Below, in pieces: positions 15,871-23,789 of a stretch of 42,229 nt of DNA. The stretch's first letter is position 1, and each line of letters begins with the position of its first letter. A program made the translations under genes and the position numbers. Source of the DNA: an uncultured Oscillospiraceae bacterium (GTDB taxonomy: Bacteria > Bacillota > Clostridia > Oscillospirales > Acutalibacteraceae). The notes beneath the pieces are model-generated. The model saw only the letters and a program-made list of their open reading frames with translations, did not search any database and had not been told where the DNA came from. The stretch is taken from NCBI GenBank assembly GCA_900549775.1, contig URPR01000009.1, forward strand, positions 1-42,229, read 5' to 3'.

Positions 15871-16329
15871 TTAAAGTTTGAATTTATTATTTTCGATTTG
15901 TGTTATTTGGTTTATGCGATTTTTATGCCTACCGCCTTCAAATGGTGTAGTTATGAAAATTTCTACAAGCTTTTTAGCAAGTTCGCCGTTTATAACTCTG
16001 CCACCAAGGCAAAGTATGTTGGCATCGTTATGTCGCCTGCACATTTCTGTGCAAAATTCACTTTCGCAAACTGCTGCCCGTATGCCTTTTACTTTATTTG
16101 CGGCTATGGATATACCAATGCCGGTGCCACAGCATAAAATGCCCAAATCAGCTTTTTTGTTGACTATTTCTTCTGCGACCTTAAACGCGTAAACAGGGTA
16201 ATCGACAGATGTGGCGCTGTCAGTTCCAACATCTATGCATTTTATATTATTCTCAGTGAGGTATTTTTTTATATATTCTTTAAGTTCAAATCCACCATGA
16301 TCTGACCCAAGTGCTATTATTTTACTCAT
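15871..16329 (-). CDS. rpiB: Ribose-5-phosphate isomerase B
   Basis: 152 residues. It shows the RpiB/LacAB signature: ALGSDHGGFELKEYIKKYL, DVGTDSATSVDYPVYA, GILCCGTGIGISIAANKVKG (catalytic Cys in CCGTG) and RRHNDANILCLGGRV. It interconverts ribulose-5-phosphate and ribose-5-phosphate, complementing the transketolase subunits elsewhere in the window. It follows tsaB by 10 bp and is probably co-transcribed. Confidence 0.96.
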   Translation of the reverse strand: MSKIIALGSDHGGFELKEYIKKYLTENNIKCIDVGTDSATSVDYPVYAFKVAEEIVNKKADLGILCCGTGIGISIAANKVKGIRAAVCESEFCTEMCRRHNDANILCLGGRVINGELAKKLVEIFITTPFEGGRHKNRINQITQIENNKFKL

Positions 16330-16339
16330 ATTTCGCCTT

Positions 16340-17014
16340 TCATAAAATTGGTCTTAAGTAAGTAGGGATCAATTGAGTATGGTTTATACTTTTGCCTTCT
16401 AAGAACGCTTTTTTAGCAAGGAAGGCGGTATTTTTAGCGCTTTGGTATTTTAGGCCTTCGTGCGATAGGAACACATTTTTTTTATCTTTCAACACATTAT
16501 AGCATAAATCTGCACCATCTCCAACAAAAATAATTTTTTGGTTATCATTCTTGTAACGTTCGAGCTCGTCCATAAGGCTATCTATCTCTATAGCTCGGTC
16601 TCCATTTAGCCTCTTAATAGAGCCGTTTTCCACCATAAAGTTCGCATTATAAACTTGATTGCATCTTGCATCCATAACAGCGCAAGCTATACAATTTGTA
16701 TCTATCAGGCTGTTCGCTATGCATTCGAGAGTAGAAACACCAACGCAAGGTGAATTATTTTTCATAGCCATTCCTTTTATAGCGGCGACACCGATTCTTA
16801 CGCCTGTAAATGATCCGGGGCCAGTGTTTACTGCGAAAAGGTCAATGCTGTCTGGAGAGATGCTGCATATAGAAAGTAGGTTAGATACCATAGGTACCAA
16901 AGTTTGGCTGTGAGTAAGCCCGATGTTTACATAAAATTCACCCAGTAATTTTTCATCCTCTACAAGTGCAACAGAGGCGGACTTAGCTGAAGAGTCCAAA
17001 GCTAATATTTTCAT
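16340..17014 (-). CDS. tsaB: tRNA threonylcarbamoyladenosine biosynthesis protein TsaB
   Basis: 224 residues of the ASKHA fold: ILALDSSAKSASVALVED, LTHSQTLVPMVSNLL, FAVNTGPGSFTGVRIGVAAIKG and a C-terminal TQLIPTYLRP. TsaB is the inactive homologue that scaffolds TsaD and TsaE for the t6A modification at position 37 of ANN-decoding tRNAs. It overlaps tsaE by 4 nt (ATGA). The usual companions rimI and tsaD are not in this window. Confidence 0.95.
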   Translation of the reverse strand: MKILALDSSAKSASVALVEDEKLLGEFYVNIGLTHSQTLVPMVSNLLSICSISPDSIDLFAVNTGPGSFTGVRIGVAAIKGMAMKNNSPCVGVSTLECIANSLIDTNCIACAVMDARCNQVYNANFMVENGSIKRLNGDRAIEIDSLMDELERYKNDNQKIIFVGDGADLCYNVLKDKKNVFLSHEGLKYQSAKNTAFLAKKAFLEGKSINHTQLIPTYLRPIL

Positions 17015-17433
17015 AAATCCATCCCTTCGATCGATAAAACTCTTTCATTTTCGTTTTGTCCGTAGCTTAAATGAACTTTAATTGCACCGTTTGGCAAGAA
17101 TTTATCAATATTTTCGCTCCATTCGGTTATTATTATTCCGGTATCTAAAAAGTCGAAGAACCCTACAGAATATAAGCTATCGAGGCTATTTATCCTATAC
17201 ATATCAAAATGATAAACTTTAAACTTACCCGAGTATTCATTTAAAAGGGCAAAAGTAGGGCTGTGAACAGTATTTTCGTTTACGGAAAGCCCTTTAGCAA
17301 TGCCTCTTGTAAAGCAAGTTTTCCCGGCGCCCAGACCTCCATACAGCGCTAAAATTTCATTTCCGGTTAACTTTTTTGCCAACTTTTCTCCGAAAGATTC
17401 TGTCTCTTTTTCCGAAAAACTTTTTAATATCAT
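17011..17433 (-). CDS. tsaE: tRNA threonylcarbamoyladenosine biosynthesis ATPase TsaE
   Basis: 140 residues. P-loop GGLGAGKTCFTRGIAKGL, then VHSPTFALLNEYSGKFKVYHFDMYR and FFDFLDTGIIITEWSENI, all diagnostic. It hydrolyses ATP in the TsaBDE complex during t6A synthesis. It starts 10 bp after fhs ends and overlaps tsaB by 4 nt, so translation is coupled. Confidence 0.96.
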   Translation of the reverse strand: MILKSFSEKETESFGEKLAKKLTGNEILALYGGLGAGKTCFTRGIAKGLSVNENTVHSPTFALLNEYSGKFKVYHFDMYRINSLDSLYSVGFFDFLDTGIIITEWSENIDKFLPNGAIKVHLSYGQNENERVLSIEGMDL

Positions 17434-17443
17434 CTTTTACTCC

Positions 17444-19114
17444 TCAAAACAAGCCGGATATGACAGAACTTTCGTCAATGTCTATATTATTCGCGGCAGG
17501 AACTTTGGGAAGACCTGGCATAGTCATTATATCGCCTGTGAACACAACTATAAATCCGGCACCATTGGAAATTTTAACATCGCGGACAGTCAAGTTAAAC
17601 CCTGTGGGCGCTCCGAGTAGATCTTTGTTATCAGAAAATGAATACTGTGTTTTTGCAACGCATACGGGCAAATTGTCTCGACCAAGGAGTGAAATTTCAT
17701 CCATTGCTTTTTTAGCTTTGTCGGTAAAGGTCACAGTTCCCGCATGGTATATTTCCTTTGCTAAGGTTTCTATTTTTTCTTTTATAGAAATATTAAGAGG
17801 GTATAAAGGCTTAAAATTAGCTTTTTTTTCGTCTAATGTTTTACATAAAACTTTAGCTAATTCTAAAGCTCCGTCTCCGCCTTGTGAGAATGCTTCAGAT
17901 AAAGCGAAATCCACACCTTTTTCGCGGCAATAATCTTCTACAAAATTGATCTCCGATGATGTATCGCTGTCGAATTTATTTATAGCGACGATGACCGGGA
18001 TACCAAATTTTTTCATGTTGTCGATGTGTGCTCCGAGATTTTTTATACCGTCATTTAAAGCTTTTAAATTTTCATTTTTTAATTGATCGACTTTCATTTT
18101 ACCGTTATATTTTAACGCACGCACAGTGGCAACAAGAATGACCGCTGCAGGCGATAAATCTGCAGAACGACATTTTATGTCGAAAAATTTCTCAGCACCG
18201 AGGTCAGAACCAAAACCGGCTTCTGTTATGCAATAATCGGCAAGCTTTAAAGCAAGATGAGTGGCTCTTACGGAGTTGCAGCCGTGTGCAATATTTGCAA
18301 AAGGTCCGCCATGCATTATAGCTGGTGTATTTTCAAGTGTTTGTACTAAGTTAGGTTTTAAAGCTTCTTTCAAAAGTGCCGCCATTGCTCCATGTGCTTT
18401 TAAATCTTTTGCAAATATCGGTTCATTATCAAATGTGTAAGCAACCAATATGTTACCCAAACGTTCTTTTAAGTCGCAAATATTTTTCGCAAGGCACAAT
18501 ATCGCCATAACTTCGCTGGCTACAGTTATTATAAATCCATCTTCTCTGGGAATGCCGTTAGTTTTGCCACCTAAGCCAACTATGATATTTCTAAGTGCTC
18601 GATCGTTCATATCAAGGCACCTTTTTACAAGAATCCTTCTCGGGTCTATTTTTAAAGAGTTGCCTTGCTGTAAGTGGTTATCAATTAACGCACAGAGTAA
18701 GTTATTTGCAGCGGTAATAGCGTGCATGTCACCGGTGAAGTGGAGGTTGATGTCTTCCATTGGCAGTACTTGAGCATATCCGCCACCTGCAGCACCGCCT
18801 TTTATGCCAAATACTGGTCCAAGTGAGGGCTCTCGCAATGCTATAACGGCATTTTTACCGAGTTTAGACATAGCTTGCCCCAACCCGATAGTAGTGGTGG
18901 TTTTGCCTTCTCCTGCAGGGGTGGGATTTATAGCGGTGACTAAAACGAGTTTTCCATCGGGGTTATTTTTTATTTTTTCAAATAGTGAATCGTTTATTTT
19001 AGCTTTATATTTTCCGTAAAAGTCCAAATCGTTTTCGTCTATACCTAGACTTTTAGCGATTTCTTTTATAGGTTTTATGTTAGCTCTTTGAGCAATTTCA
19101 ATATCGGTTAACAT
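17444..19114 (-). CDS. fhs: Formate-tetrahydrofolate ligase
   Basis: 556 residues from ATG 19114; GTG 19123 lies inside the GAGGTGG ribosome site and is rejected. Typical blocks: NPTPAGEGKTTTTIGLGQAM (P-loop), REPSLGPVFGIKGGAAGGGY, GDMHAITAANNLLCALIDNH, and VRDVKISNGAGFIVVFTGDI near the end. It activates formate to 10-formyl-tetrahydrofolate with ATP, feeding purine and one-carbon metabolism. It heads the long minus-strand run and has its own promoter. Presence in an anaerobe does not by itself show acetogenesis. Confidence 0.97.
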   Translation of the reverse strand: MLTDIEIAQRANIKPIKEIAKSLGIDENDLDFYGKYKAKINDSLFEKIKNNPDGKLVLVTAINPTPAGEGKTTTTIGLGQAMSKLGKNAVIALREPSLGPVFGIKGGAAGGGYAQVLPMEDINLHFTGDMHAITAANNLLCALIDNHLQQGNSLKIDPRRILVKRCLDMNDRALRNIIVGLGGKTNGIPREDGFIITVASEVMAILCLAKNICDLKERLGNILVAYTFDNEPIFAKDLKAHGAMAALLKEALKPNLVQTLENTPAIMHGGPFANIAHGCNSVRATHLALKLADYCITEAGFGSDLGAEKFFDIKCRSADLSPAAVILVATVRALKYNGKMKVDQLKNENLKALNDGIKNLGAHIDNMKKFGIPVIVAINKFDSDTSSEINFVEDYCREKGVDFALSEAFSQGGDGALELAKVLCKTLDEKKANFKPLYPLNISIKEKIETLAKEIYHAGTVTFTDKAKKAMDEISLLGRDNLPVCVAKTQYSFSDNKDLLGAPTGFNLTVRDVKISNGAGFIVVFTGDIMTMPGLPKVPAANNIDIDESSVISGLF

Positions 19115-19141
19115 ACAATCCACCTCATTTTATTTTTTTAC

Positions 19142-19170
19142 ATTATATCATATTTAGCTGTCTTTGTTAA
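19142..19170 (-). promoter_or_regulatory. Sigma-A promoter of the fhs-tsaE-tsaB-... run
   Basis: Minus strand TTAACA (19165-19170), 17-nt spacer, TATAAT (19142-19147), 28 nt before the fhs start. No other strong promoter was found before the terminator at 9.5 kb, but intergenic gaps of about 90 bp near 11.9 kb leave room for one. Confidence 0.65.
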
Positions 19171-19283
19171 ACTTAAAAGGTCGAGATGTACCTAGATGAT
19201 TTCTTCTTAGAGGTAAATTTGTGCATAAAGGGGACAAAAGCAGAATATAAATGCTTTATAAATGTAAAAGGAGAGATTATTTT

Positions 19284-20822
19284 ATGGAATACAGTGTTGA
19301 TAAGGAGGTACTGAATACCTGTAAAGTTACATTTGAGGGGTGTTCTGAAGAGGCTATAGATTTAGATTTTAATTTACCTGATTATTGTCCAGATATTCAA
19401 AAAATATTAAAATGCCAAGTTTACCCGAAAGTAAATGCAAGAAATATAGTTGGGGACAGGTTAAATGTTGAAGGTGTATCGATAGTAAATTTACTTTACT
19501 TAGATTCAGAGAAATTGTCAATAAGATGTTGTGAGCATTCAAGTCCTTTTTCAGTGTCGTTTAATTTAAAAGAACCAATGGAAAACGCGATAGCATTTAC
19601 AAAAGTAAAAGTAGAATATATAAATTGTAGAGCCGTAACCCAAAGAAGATTAGATATTCATGGGGCATTTTCAATATGTACAAAAATAAAACAAAAGAAT
19701 GAAAAAAGCATAGTTTGCGAAATAAATGGCGACACAATAGAGCAAAGGAAAACTCAAGTAAATCTAAGTGATTTAGTGGGCTTTTCGCAACAAATGTTTA
19801 CTGTGAACGAAACTGTAGAGTTAGATTCAGCGCTACCGCCGATAGAATTGATAATAAGAAGTAACTTGGAAGTTTTTATAAATGACTACAAAACTATAAC
19901 TAATAAATTGATAATAAATGCTACTGCTAATTTAGATGTATTTTACATTAGCGACATAGAAACAGGGGAGACGGAAAAAGCAAACTATAGCGTGCCTATT
20001 AGTCAAATAGTGGATGTAAACGGCATGGAGGACGAATGCTTATGTGACATAAACATTGATGAGTTAAACCATGATTTGCAGCTGAAAACAGATAGTAATG
20101 GTGAAGGTAACTTGCTGGAAGTGGAAGCAAGATTTTCAATAGCGTGTCTTGCCTATAAGGAAAAGGAGATAAATGTTTTAAACGATGTTTATTCAACTGA
20201 CTATGAAATGGAAAACAAGAGCGAAAGAGTAACTTTACCAAGGTATATAGACGGCATAGATACAACTTGCTCTATGAAAAATGATGTTGAGATTAACACA
20301 GCGAAATTAAAAGAAGTAATCAATGTATGGAACGAGATAATCGATATAGCTGCAAATTGCGATGGAGATAAGATACTTTTTAAAGGCAAGTTCAATATTT
20401 GTGTATTGGTACTGAATGAAGATGGAGAGACGGTATATTCAGAAAGGCTAGTAGACTTTGAGTACCCGTACAGCTGGAAAAGTGACTATGAGGATGTGAA
20501 TTTTGACCCGCAAGCATTGGTGCTGTCGCTTGATGCGGATATAAAAAGTGACAAACTTTTAGAAATATCAGCTCAAGTAAAAATTACGACTCCAGTTTAT
20601 ACAAGTAGTCAATTTAGTTCAATTTGCGATTTAAGCATTGACGAAGAAAAAGTGCTTAATAAAGACTCAGCTGCAGCACTTACTATTTATTACGCTAATG
20701 CAGGCGAAGAAATGTGGAGTATTGCAAGAAAGTATAATACATCTGTAGATTTAATAAAAAAAGAAAATGAAATAGATGAAGATGTTTTAAGCGAAAGGAT
20801 GATGATATTAATTCCAATGTAA
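19284..20822 (+). CDS. sipL: SPOCS (DUF3794) and LysM protein, SipL-like
   Basis: 512 residues from ATG 19284 (AAAGGAG upstream; the open stretch from 19251 has no ribosome site). The N-terminus (EYSVDKEVLNTCKVTFEGC, DFNLPDYCPDIQKILKC) is typical of DUF3794 proteins. Several SPOCS-like segments follow, and residues about 465-512 form a LysM domain (ALTIYYANAGEEMWSIARKY, ending MMILIPM). In Clostridioides difficile, SipL has this architecture and binds SpoIVA through its LysM domain, linking coat to forespore. Here spoIVA follows after 45 bp, which strongly supports the assignment. Transcription in the mother cell (sigma-E) is expected but I did not identify the promoter with confidence. Confidence 0.88.
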   Translation: MEYSVDKEVLNTCKVTFEGCSEEAIDLDFNLPDYCPDIQKILKCQVYPKVNARNIVGDRLNVEGVSIVNLLYLDSEKLSIRCCEHSSPFSVSFNLKEPMENAIAFTKVKVEYINCRAVTQRRLDIHGAFSICTKIKQKNEKSIVCEINGDTIEQRKTQVNLSDLVGFSQQMFTVNETVELDSALPPIELIIRSNLEVFINDYKTITNKLIINATANLDVFYISDIETGETEKANYSVPISQIVDVNGMEDECLCDINIDELNHDLQLKTDSNGEGNLLEVEARFSIACLAYKEKEINVLNDVYSTDYEMENKSERVTLPRYIDGIDTTCSMKNDVEINTAKLKEVINVWNEIIDIAANCDGDKILFKGKFNICVLVLNEDGETVYSERLVDFEYPYSWKSDYEDVNFDPQALVLSLDADIKSDKLLEISAQVKITTPVYTSSQFSSICDLSIDEEKVLNKDSAAALTIYYANAGEEMWSIARKYNTSVDLIKKENEIDEDVLSERMMILIPM

Positions 20823-20867
20823 TTGCAAGGTTAATATTAAAAAAGATTCAACAATGGGGGTAATATT

Positions 20868-22346
20868 TTGGAAGAAAGAAACATTTATAAAGATATTGCA
20901 CAAAGAACAGGTGGTGATATTTACATAGGGGTAGTAGGACCTGTTAGGACCGGAAAATCAACGTTTATAAAGAAATTTATGGATAATTTAGTTATTCCCA
21001 ACATAGAAACAGAGTTAAAAAAAGATCGTGCAAGGGATGAACTGCCGCAATCTGCTGCTGGCAGAACCATAATGACTACAGAACCAAAGTTTATACCTGA
21101 AACGGCTGTTGAGATAAACGTTGACAACGTGGCAAGTTTCAAAGTAAGACTAATAGATTGTGTAGGCTATATAGTGCCTAGTTCGCTGGGGTACATAGAA
21201 GATGATCAGCCGCGTATGGTCATGAGTCCATGGTTCGAGGAACCTATACCGTTTAATATGGCAGCCGAAATTGGCACTAAAAAGGTAATAACGGAGCATT
21301 CTACAATAGGGTTGGTTATAACCACAGATGGAAGCATAAGCGACATACCAAGAGAAGAATATGAAGAAGCAGAAGAAAGGGTAATAGAGGAATTAAGAGA
21401 GATAAATAAACCTTTTATAGTACTTTTAAATACAGCTCATCCTAACAGTACTCAAACGAAGGAATTAGCCCTAAAACTTAGCGAAAAGTACAATGTATCT
21501 GTTATACCTGTAAATTGTTTAGACTTAAGTGAAAACGAAATAAAAAGAATTTTAGCGGGGGTATTGTTTGAGTTCCCAGTAAAGGAAGTAAAAATCGATA
21601 TGCCCAAATGGCTCACTTCGCTTGAAAATGACCATTGGCTGAGGGCATCTATCTATTCTGCTATAAAGGAAGCCTCGAAAGATATAGGAAAGATACGAGA
21701 GATACAGTCTATATTAGAAAAAATCCGGCATTGTGAGCATATAAATGATGCAAAGGCTGTTTCTATAGATCTAGCAGTTGGTAATGCACGTATATCATTA
21801 AGCTTAGAAGAAAGTTTGTTTTACAAAGTGTTGAGCGAAAAAACGAACCTTGACATAAGTGATGAAGGTATGTTGTTAGATTGTATTTTGGAGTTGTCTA
21901 AAGTTAAAGAGAAATATGATAAAATCAGTACAGCGTACGATGATGTACTTGAAACAGGCTATGGGATAGTAATGCCGTCAACAGAGGAGCTAACTTTAGA
22001 GGAACCGGAGATTATAAAGCAAGGTGGAAAATATGGCATAAGACTGAGAGCGGCAGCTCCGTCTGTACATATGCTAAAAACGAGAATAGCTACAGAAGTC
22101 ACACCCATTGTGGGGTCAGAGCAGCAGTCTGAGGAGCTTGTAAATTATTTATTAAAAGAGTTTGAAGAAAACCCAAGTAAAATTTGGGAATCAAATATTT
22201 TAGGGAAATCTTTGTATGAGTTGGTAAATGAGGGGCTTCACAATAAACTTTATAGGATGCCAACAGATGCAAGGGCTAAGGTTAAGGAAACCATAGAAAA
22301 GATTATAAATGAAGGCTGTAATGGTCTAGTGTGCATAATTTTGTAA
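20868..22346 (+). CDS. spoIVA: Stage IV sporulation protein A
   Basis: 492 residues, standard length, from TTG 20868 (GGGGGT site 6-10 nt upstream). The N-terminal GTPase-like ATPase domain has Walker A (GVVGPVRTGKSTFIKKFM), the switch segment RLIDCVGYIVPSSLGY, and VLLNTAHPNS; the C-terminus ends in the conserved NEGCNGLVCIIL, needed for membrane anchoring. SpoIVA hydrolyses ATP and polymerises on the forespore surface as the base layer of the spore coat. A neighbouring sipL-like gene supplies its partner. No spoVM was recognised nearby. Confidence 0.97.
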   Translation: MEERNIYKDIAQRTGGDIYIGVVGPVRTGKSTFIKKFMDNLVIPNIETELKKDRARDELPQSAAGRTIMTTEPKFIPETAVEINVDNVASFKVRLIDCVGYIVPSSLGYIEDDQPRMVMSPWFEEPIPFNMAAEIGTKKVITEHSTIGLVITTDGSISDIPREEYEEAEERVIEELREINKPFIVLLNTAHPNSTQTKELALKLSEKYNVSVIPVNCLDLSENEIKRILAGVLFEFPVKEVKIDMPKWLTSLENDHWLRASIYSAIKEASKDIGKIREIQSILEKIRHCEHINDAKAVSIDLAVGNARISLSLEESLFYKVLSEKTNLDISDEGMLLDCILELSKVKEKYDKISTAYDDVLETGYGIVMPSTEELTLEEPEIIKQGGKYGIRLRAAAPSVHMLKTRIATEVTPIVGSEQQSEELVNYLLKEFEENPSKIWESNILGKSLYELVNEGLHNKLYRMPTDARAKVKETIEKIINEGCNGLVCIIL

Positions 22347-22417
22347 AATGTTTAACTTAACTATTAGAAATTTTAATAATTGTATTACTAACATTAAAAA
22401 CAAATATTAATAACAAA

Positions 22418-22456
22418 ATCATGACCACGTCTCTTAGGCGTGGTCATGATTGCTTT
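22418..22456 (+). terminator. Long perfect hairpin after spoIVA
   Basis: ATCATGACCACG (22418-22429) and its exact reverse complement (22439-22450) form a 12-bp stem with a 9-nt loop, then TGCTTTTATAA. It lies between the converging ends of spoIVA and rpsR and could stop both. The half-site GGTCATGATT recurs at 22487-22496 just before rpsR ends. Confidence 0.6.
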
Positions 22457-22498
22457 TATAAGGACTTTAATTCATGTCCCTTAATCAGGTCATGATTA

Positions 22499-22750
22499 TT
22501 AATCATTGCTGTAAGGTAACAAAGCTAGATGTCTGGCTCTTTTTAAAGCGACAGTGAGAGCTCTTTGGTGGCTTGCGCAAGTACCGGTGACTCTTCTTGG
22601 TAAAATTTTAGCTCTTTCTGAGAGAAACCTCCGTAACTTAGCAACATCTTTGTAATCTATATTTTCGACCTTATCGACGCAAAAGCTGCAAGCTTTTCTT
22701 CTAGGTTTACGGTTCATTCTACGAGAATCTTTCTCTTGTCTTTCTGCCAA
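22499..22750 (-). CDS. rpsR: 30S ribosomal protein S18
   Basis: 83 residues. The core IDYKDVAKLRRFLSERAKILP and RRVTGTCASHQRALTVALKR is diagnostic; the N-terminal RRKACSFCVDKVENID keeps the CxxC pair of the zinc-binding type. It sits in the 30S platform with S6. Last gene of rpsF-ssb-rpsR. Confidence 0.97.
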   Translation of the reverse strand: MAERQEKDSRRMNRKPRRKACSFCVDKVENIDYKDVAKLRRFLSERAKILPRRVTGTCASHQRALTVALKRARHLALLPYSND

Positions 22751-22779
22751 AACATAACACTCCCTTCATATTTTAAATT

Positions 22780-23232
22780 TTAAAATGGTAAATCATCATC
22801 GATAGGTATCTCTTTGAAATCGTCAACACTTCCGTTTTCAAACGAGGAAGGTGCTTGGGATTCAAAAGAGGAATTATTTTCAGGAATTCTTTGTGATGAC
22901 TGTGAGTAATCTCTTTTAGGCTCAGCAAAATGGACATTATCAGCTACAACCTCAACTGCATATCGTTTATTTCCATCTTTGTCTTGATATGTCCTAGTTT
23001 GGATCGATCCCTGAATCGCCACTAACTGACCTTTATTAAAGTATTTAGATACGAACTCTGCTGTATTTCTCCATGCTACGACATTGATAAAATCGGTAAC
23101 TCTGTCAGAACCGGAACGAACATATGATCTATCCACCGCAAGAGTAAATGATGTAACTGCAATATCGTTGCTCGTATGTCTTAGCTCTGGGTCAGCAGTA
23201 AGTCTTCCCATTAGCACTACTGTATTGAGCAT
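22780..23232 (-). CDS. ssb: Single-stranded DNA-binding protein
   Basis: 150 residues. OB-fold core MLNTVVLMGRLTADPELRHT, TSFTLAVDR, DFINVVAWRNTAEFVSKYF, then a Ser/Gln-rich linker and the acidic tip EIPIDDDLPF that binds replication and repair partners. It protects single-stranded DNA at forks. Between rpsF and rpsR, as in most Firmicutes. Confidence 0.97.
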   Translation of the reverse strand: MLNTVVLMGRLTADPELRHTSNDIAVTSFTLAVDRSYVRSGSDRVTDFINVVAWRNTAEFVSKYFNKGQLVAIQGSIQTRTYQDKDGNKRYAVEVVADNVHFAEPKRDYSQSSQRIPENNSSFESQAPSSFENGSVDDFKEIPIDDDLPF

Positions 23233-23255
23233 TTATAACTCCCCACTTTATAATT

Positions 23256-23546
23256 CTATTTTTTTACTATGATTGAACGCAACAAACCGTCTGTAATTTT
23301 ATAGACTCTGTCGAGTTCTGCCGGAAAACTTGCTTCGCTAGTGAAGTTAAATAAAACATAGTAGCCTTCAGTTTCCTTGTTGATTTCGTAGGCTAATTTT
23401 CTTTTTCCCCATTCATCAACACCATCAAGTGTAGCGTTAGCTTCGATTAAGTCTTTAAACTTTTGCACCAACGCAGAAACAGCTTCATCTCCCATTTTTG
23501 TAGAAATAACTACAACTGTTTCATAAGATTTTTTTACATTTGACAT
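23256..23546 (-). CDS. rpsF: 30S ribosomal protein S6
   Basis: 96 residues from ATG 23546, which has AAAGGAGGTG at the right distance; the frame is open to 23588 without a ribosome site. Pattern SYETVVVISTKMGDEA, VDEWGKRKLAYEINKETEGY, FNFTSEASFPAELDRVYKI is typical. Pairs with S18 in the ribosome. In many bacteria the S6:S18 complex represses this operon through its leader; about 70 nt of leader exist here, but I could not confirm the motif. Confidence 0.96.
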   Translation of the reverse strand: MSNVKKSYETVVVISTKMGDEAVSALVQKFKDLIEANATLDGVDEWGKRKLAYEINKETEGYYVLFNFTSEASFPAELDRVYKITDGLLRSIIVKK

Positions 23547-23627
23547 GCTATATACACCTCCTTTTGGACTTATGACCCTTAAAAACATATTTAAGAGTAA
23601 GGAATAAGTAACGACAGTTACTTTAAT

Positions 23628-23656
23628 ATTTTACTAATTTTTCTTTATTTAGTCAA
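23628..23656 (-). promoter_or_regulatory. Sigma-A promoter of rpsF-ssb-rpsR
   Basis: Minus strand TTGACT (23651-23656), 17-nt spacer, TAAAAT (23628-23633). Confidence 0.7.
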
Positions 23657-23707
23657 GCAACCAAAACAACTTTTATTTTTGAAGCAAGGCTGTCATGCAA
23701 TCTTGGC

Positions 23708-23736
23708 TTGATTTGTCATTGATAAAATATTATAAT
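23708..23736 (+). promoter_or_regulatory. Sigma-A promoter of the amino acid importer
   Basis: TTGATT (23708-23713), 17-nt spacer, TATAAT (23731-23736), about 54 nt before the start codon at 23790. Confidence 0.65.
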
Positions 23737-23789
23737 TTTTATATGTTTTGAAAATATTATCATCTTTTAGACATTTTTGGAGGGATAAA

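Noticed and set aside
17444..19114. Acetogenesis from the presence of fhs
   Set aside because: Formate-tetrahydrofolate ligase is common in non-acetogenic anaerobes, and no other Wood-Ljungdahl gene is in the window.
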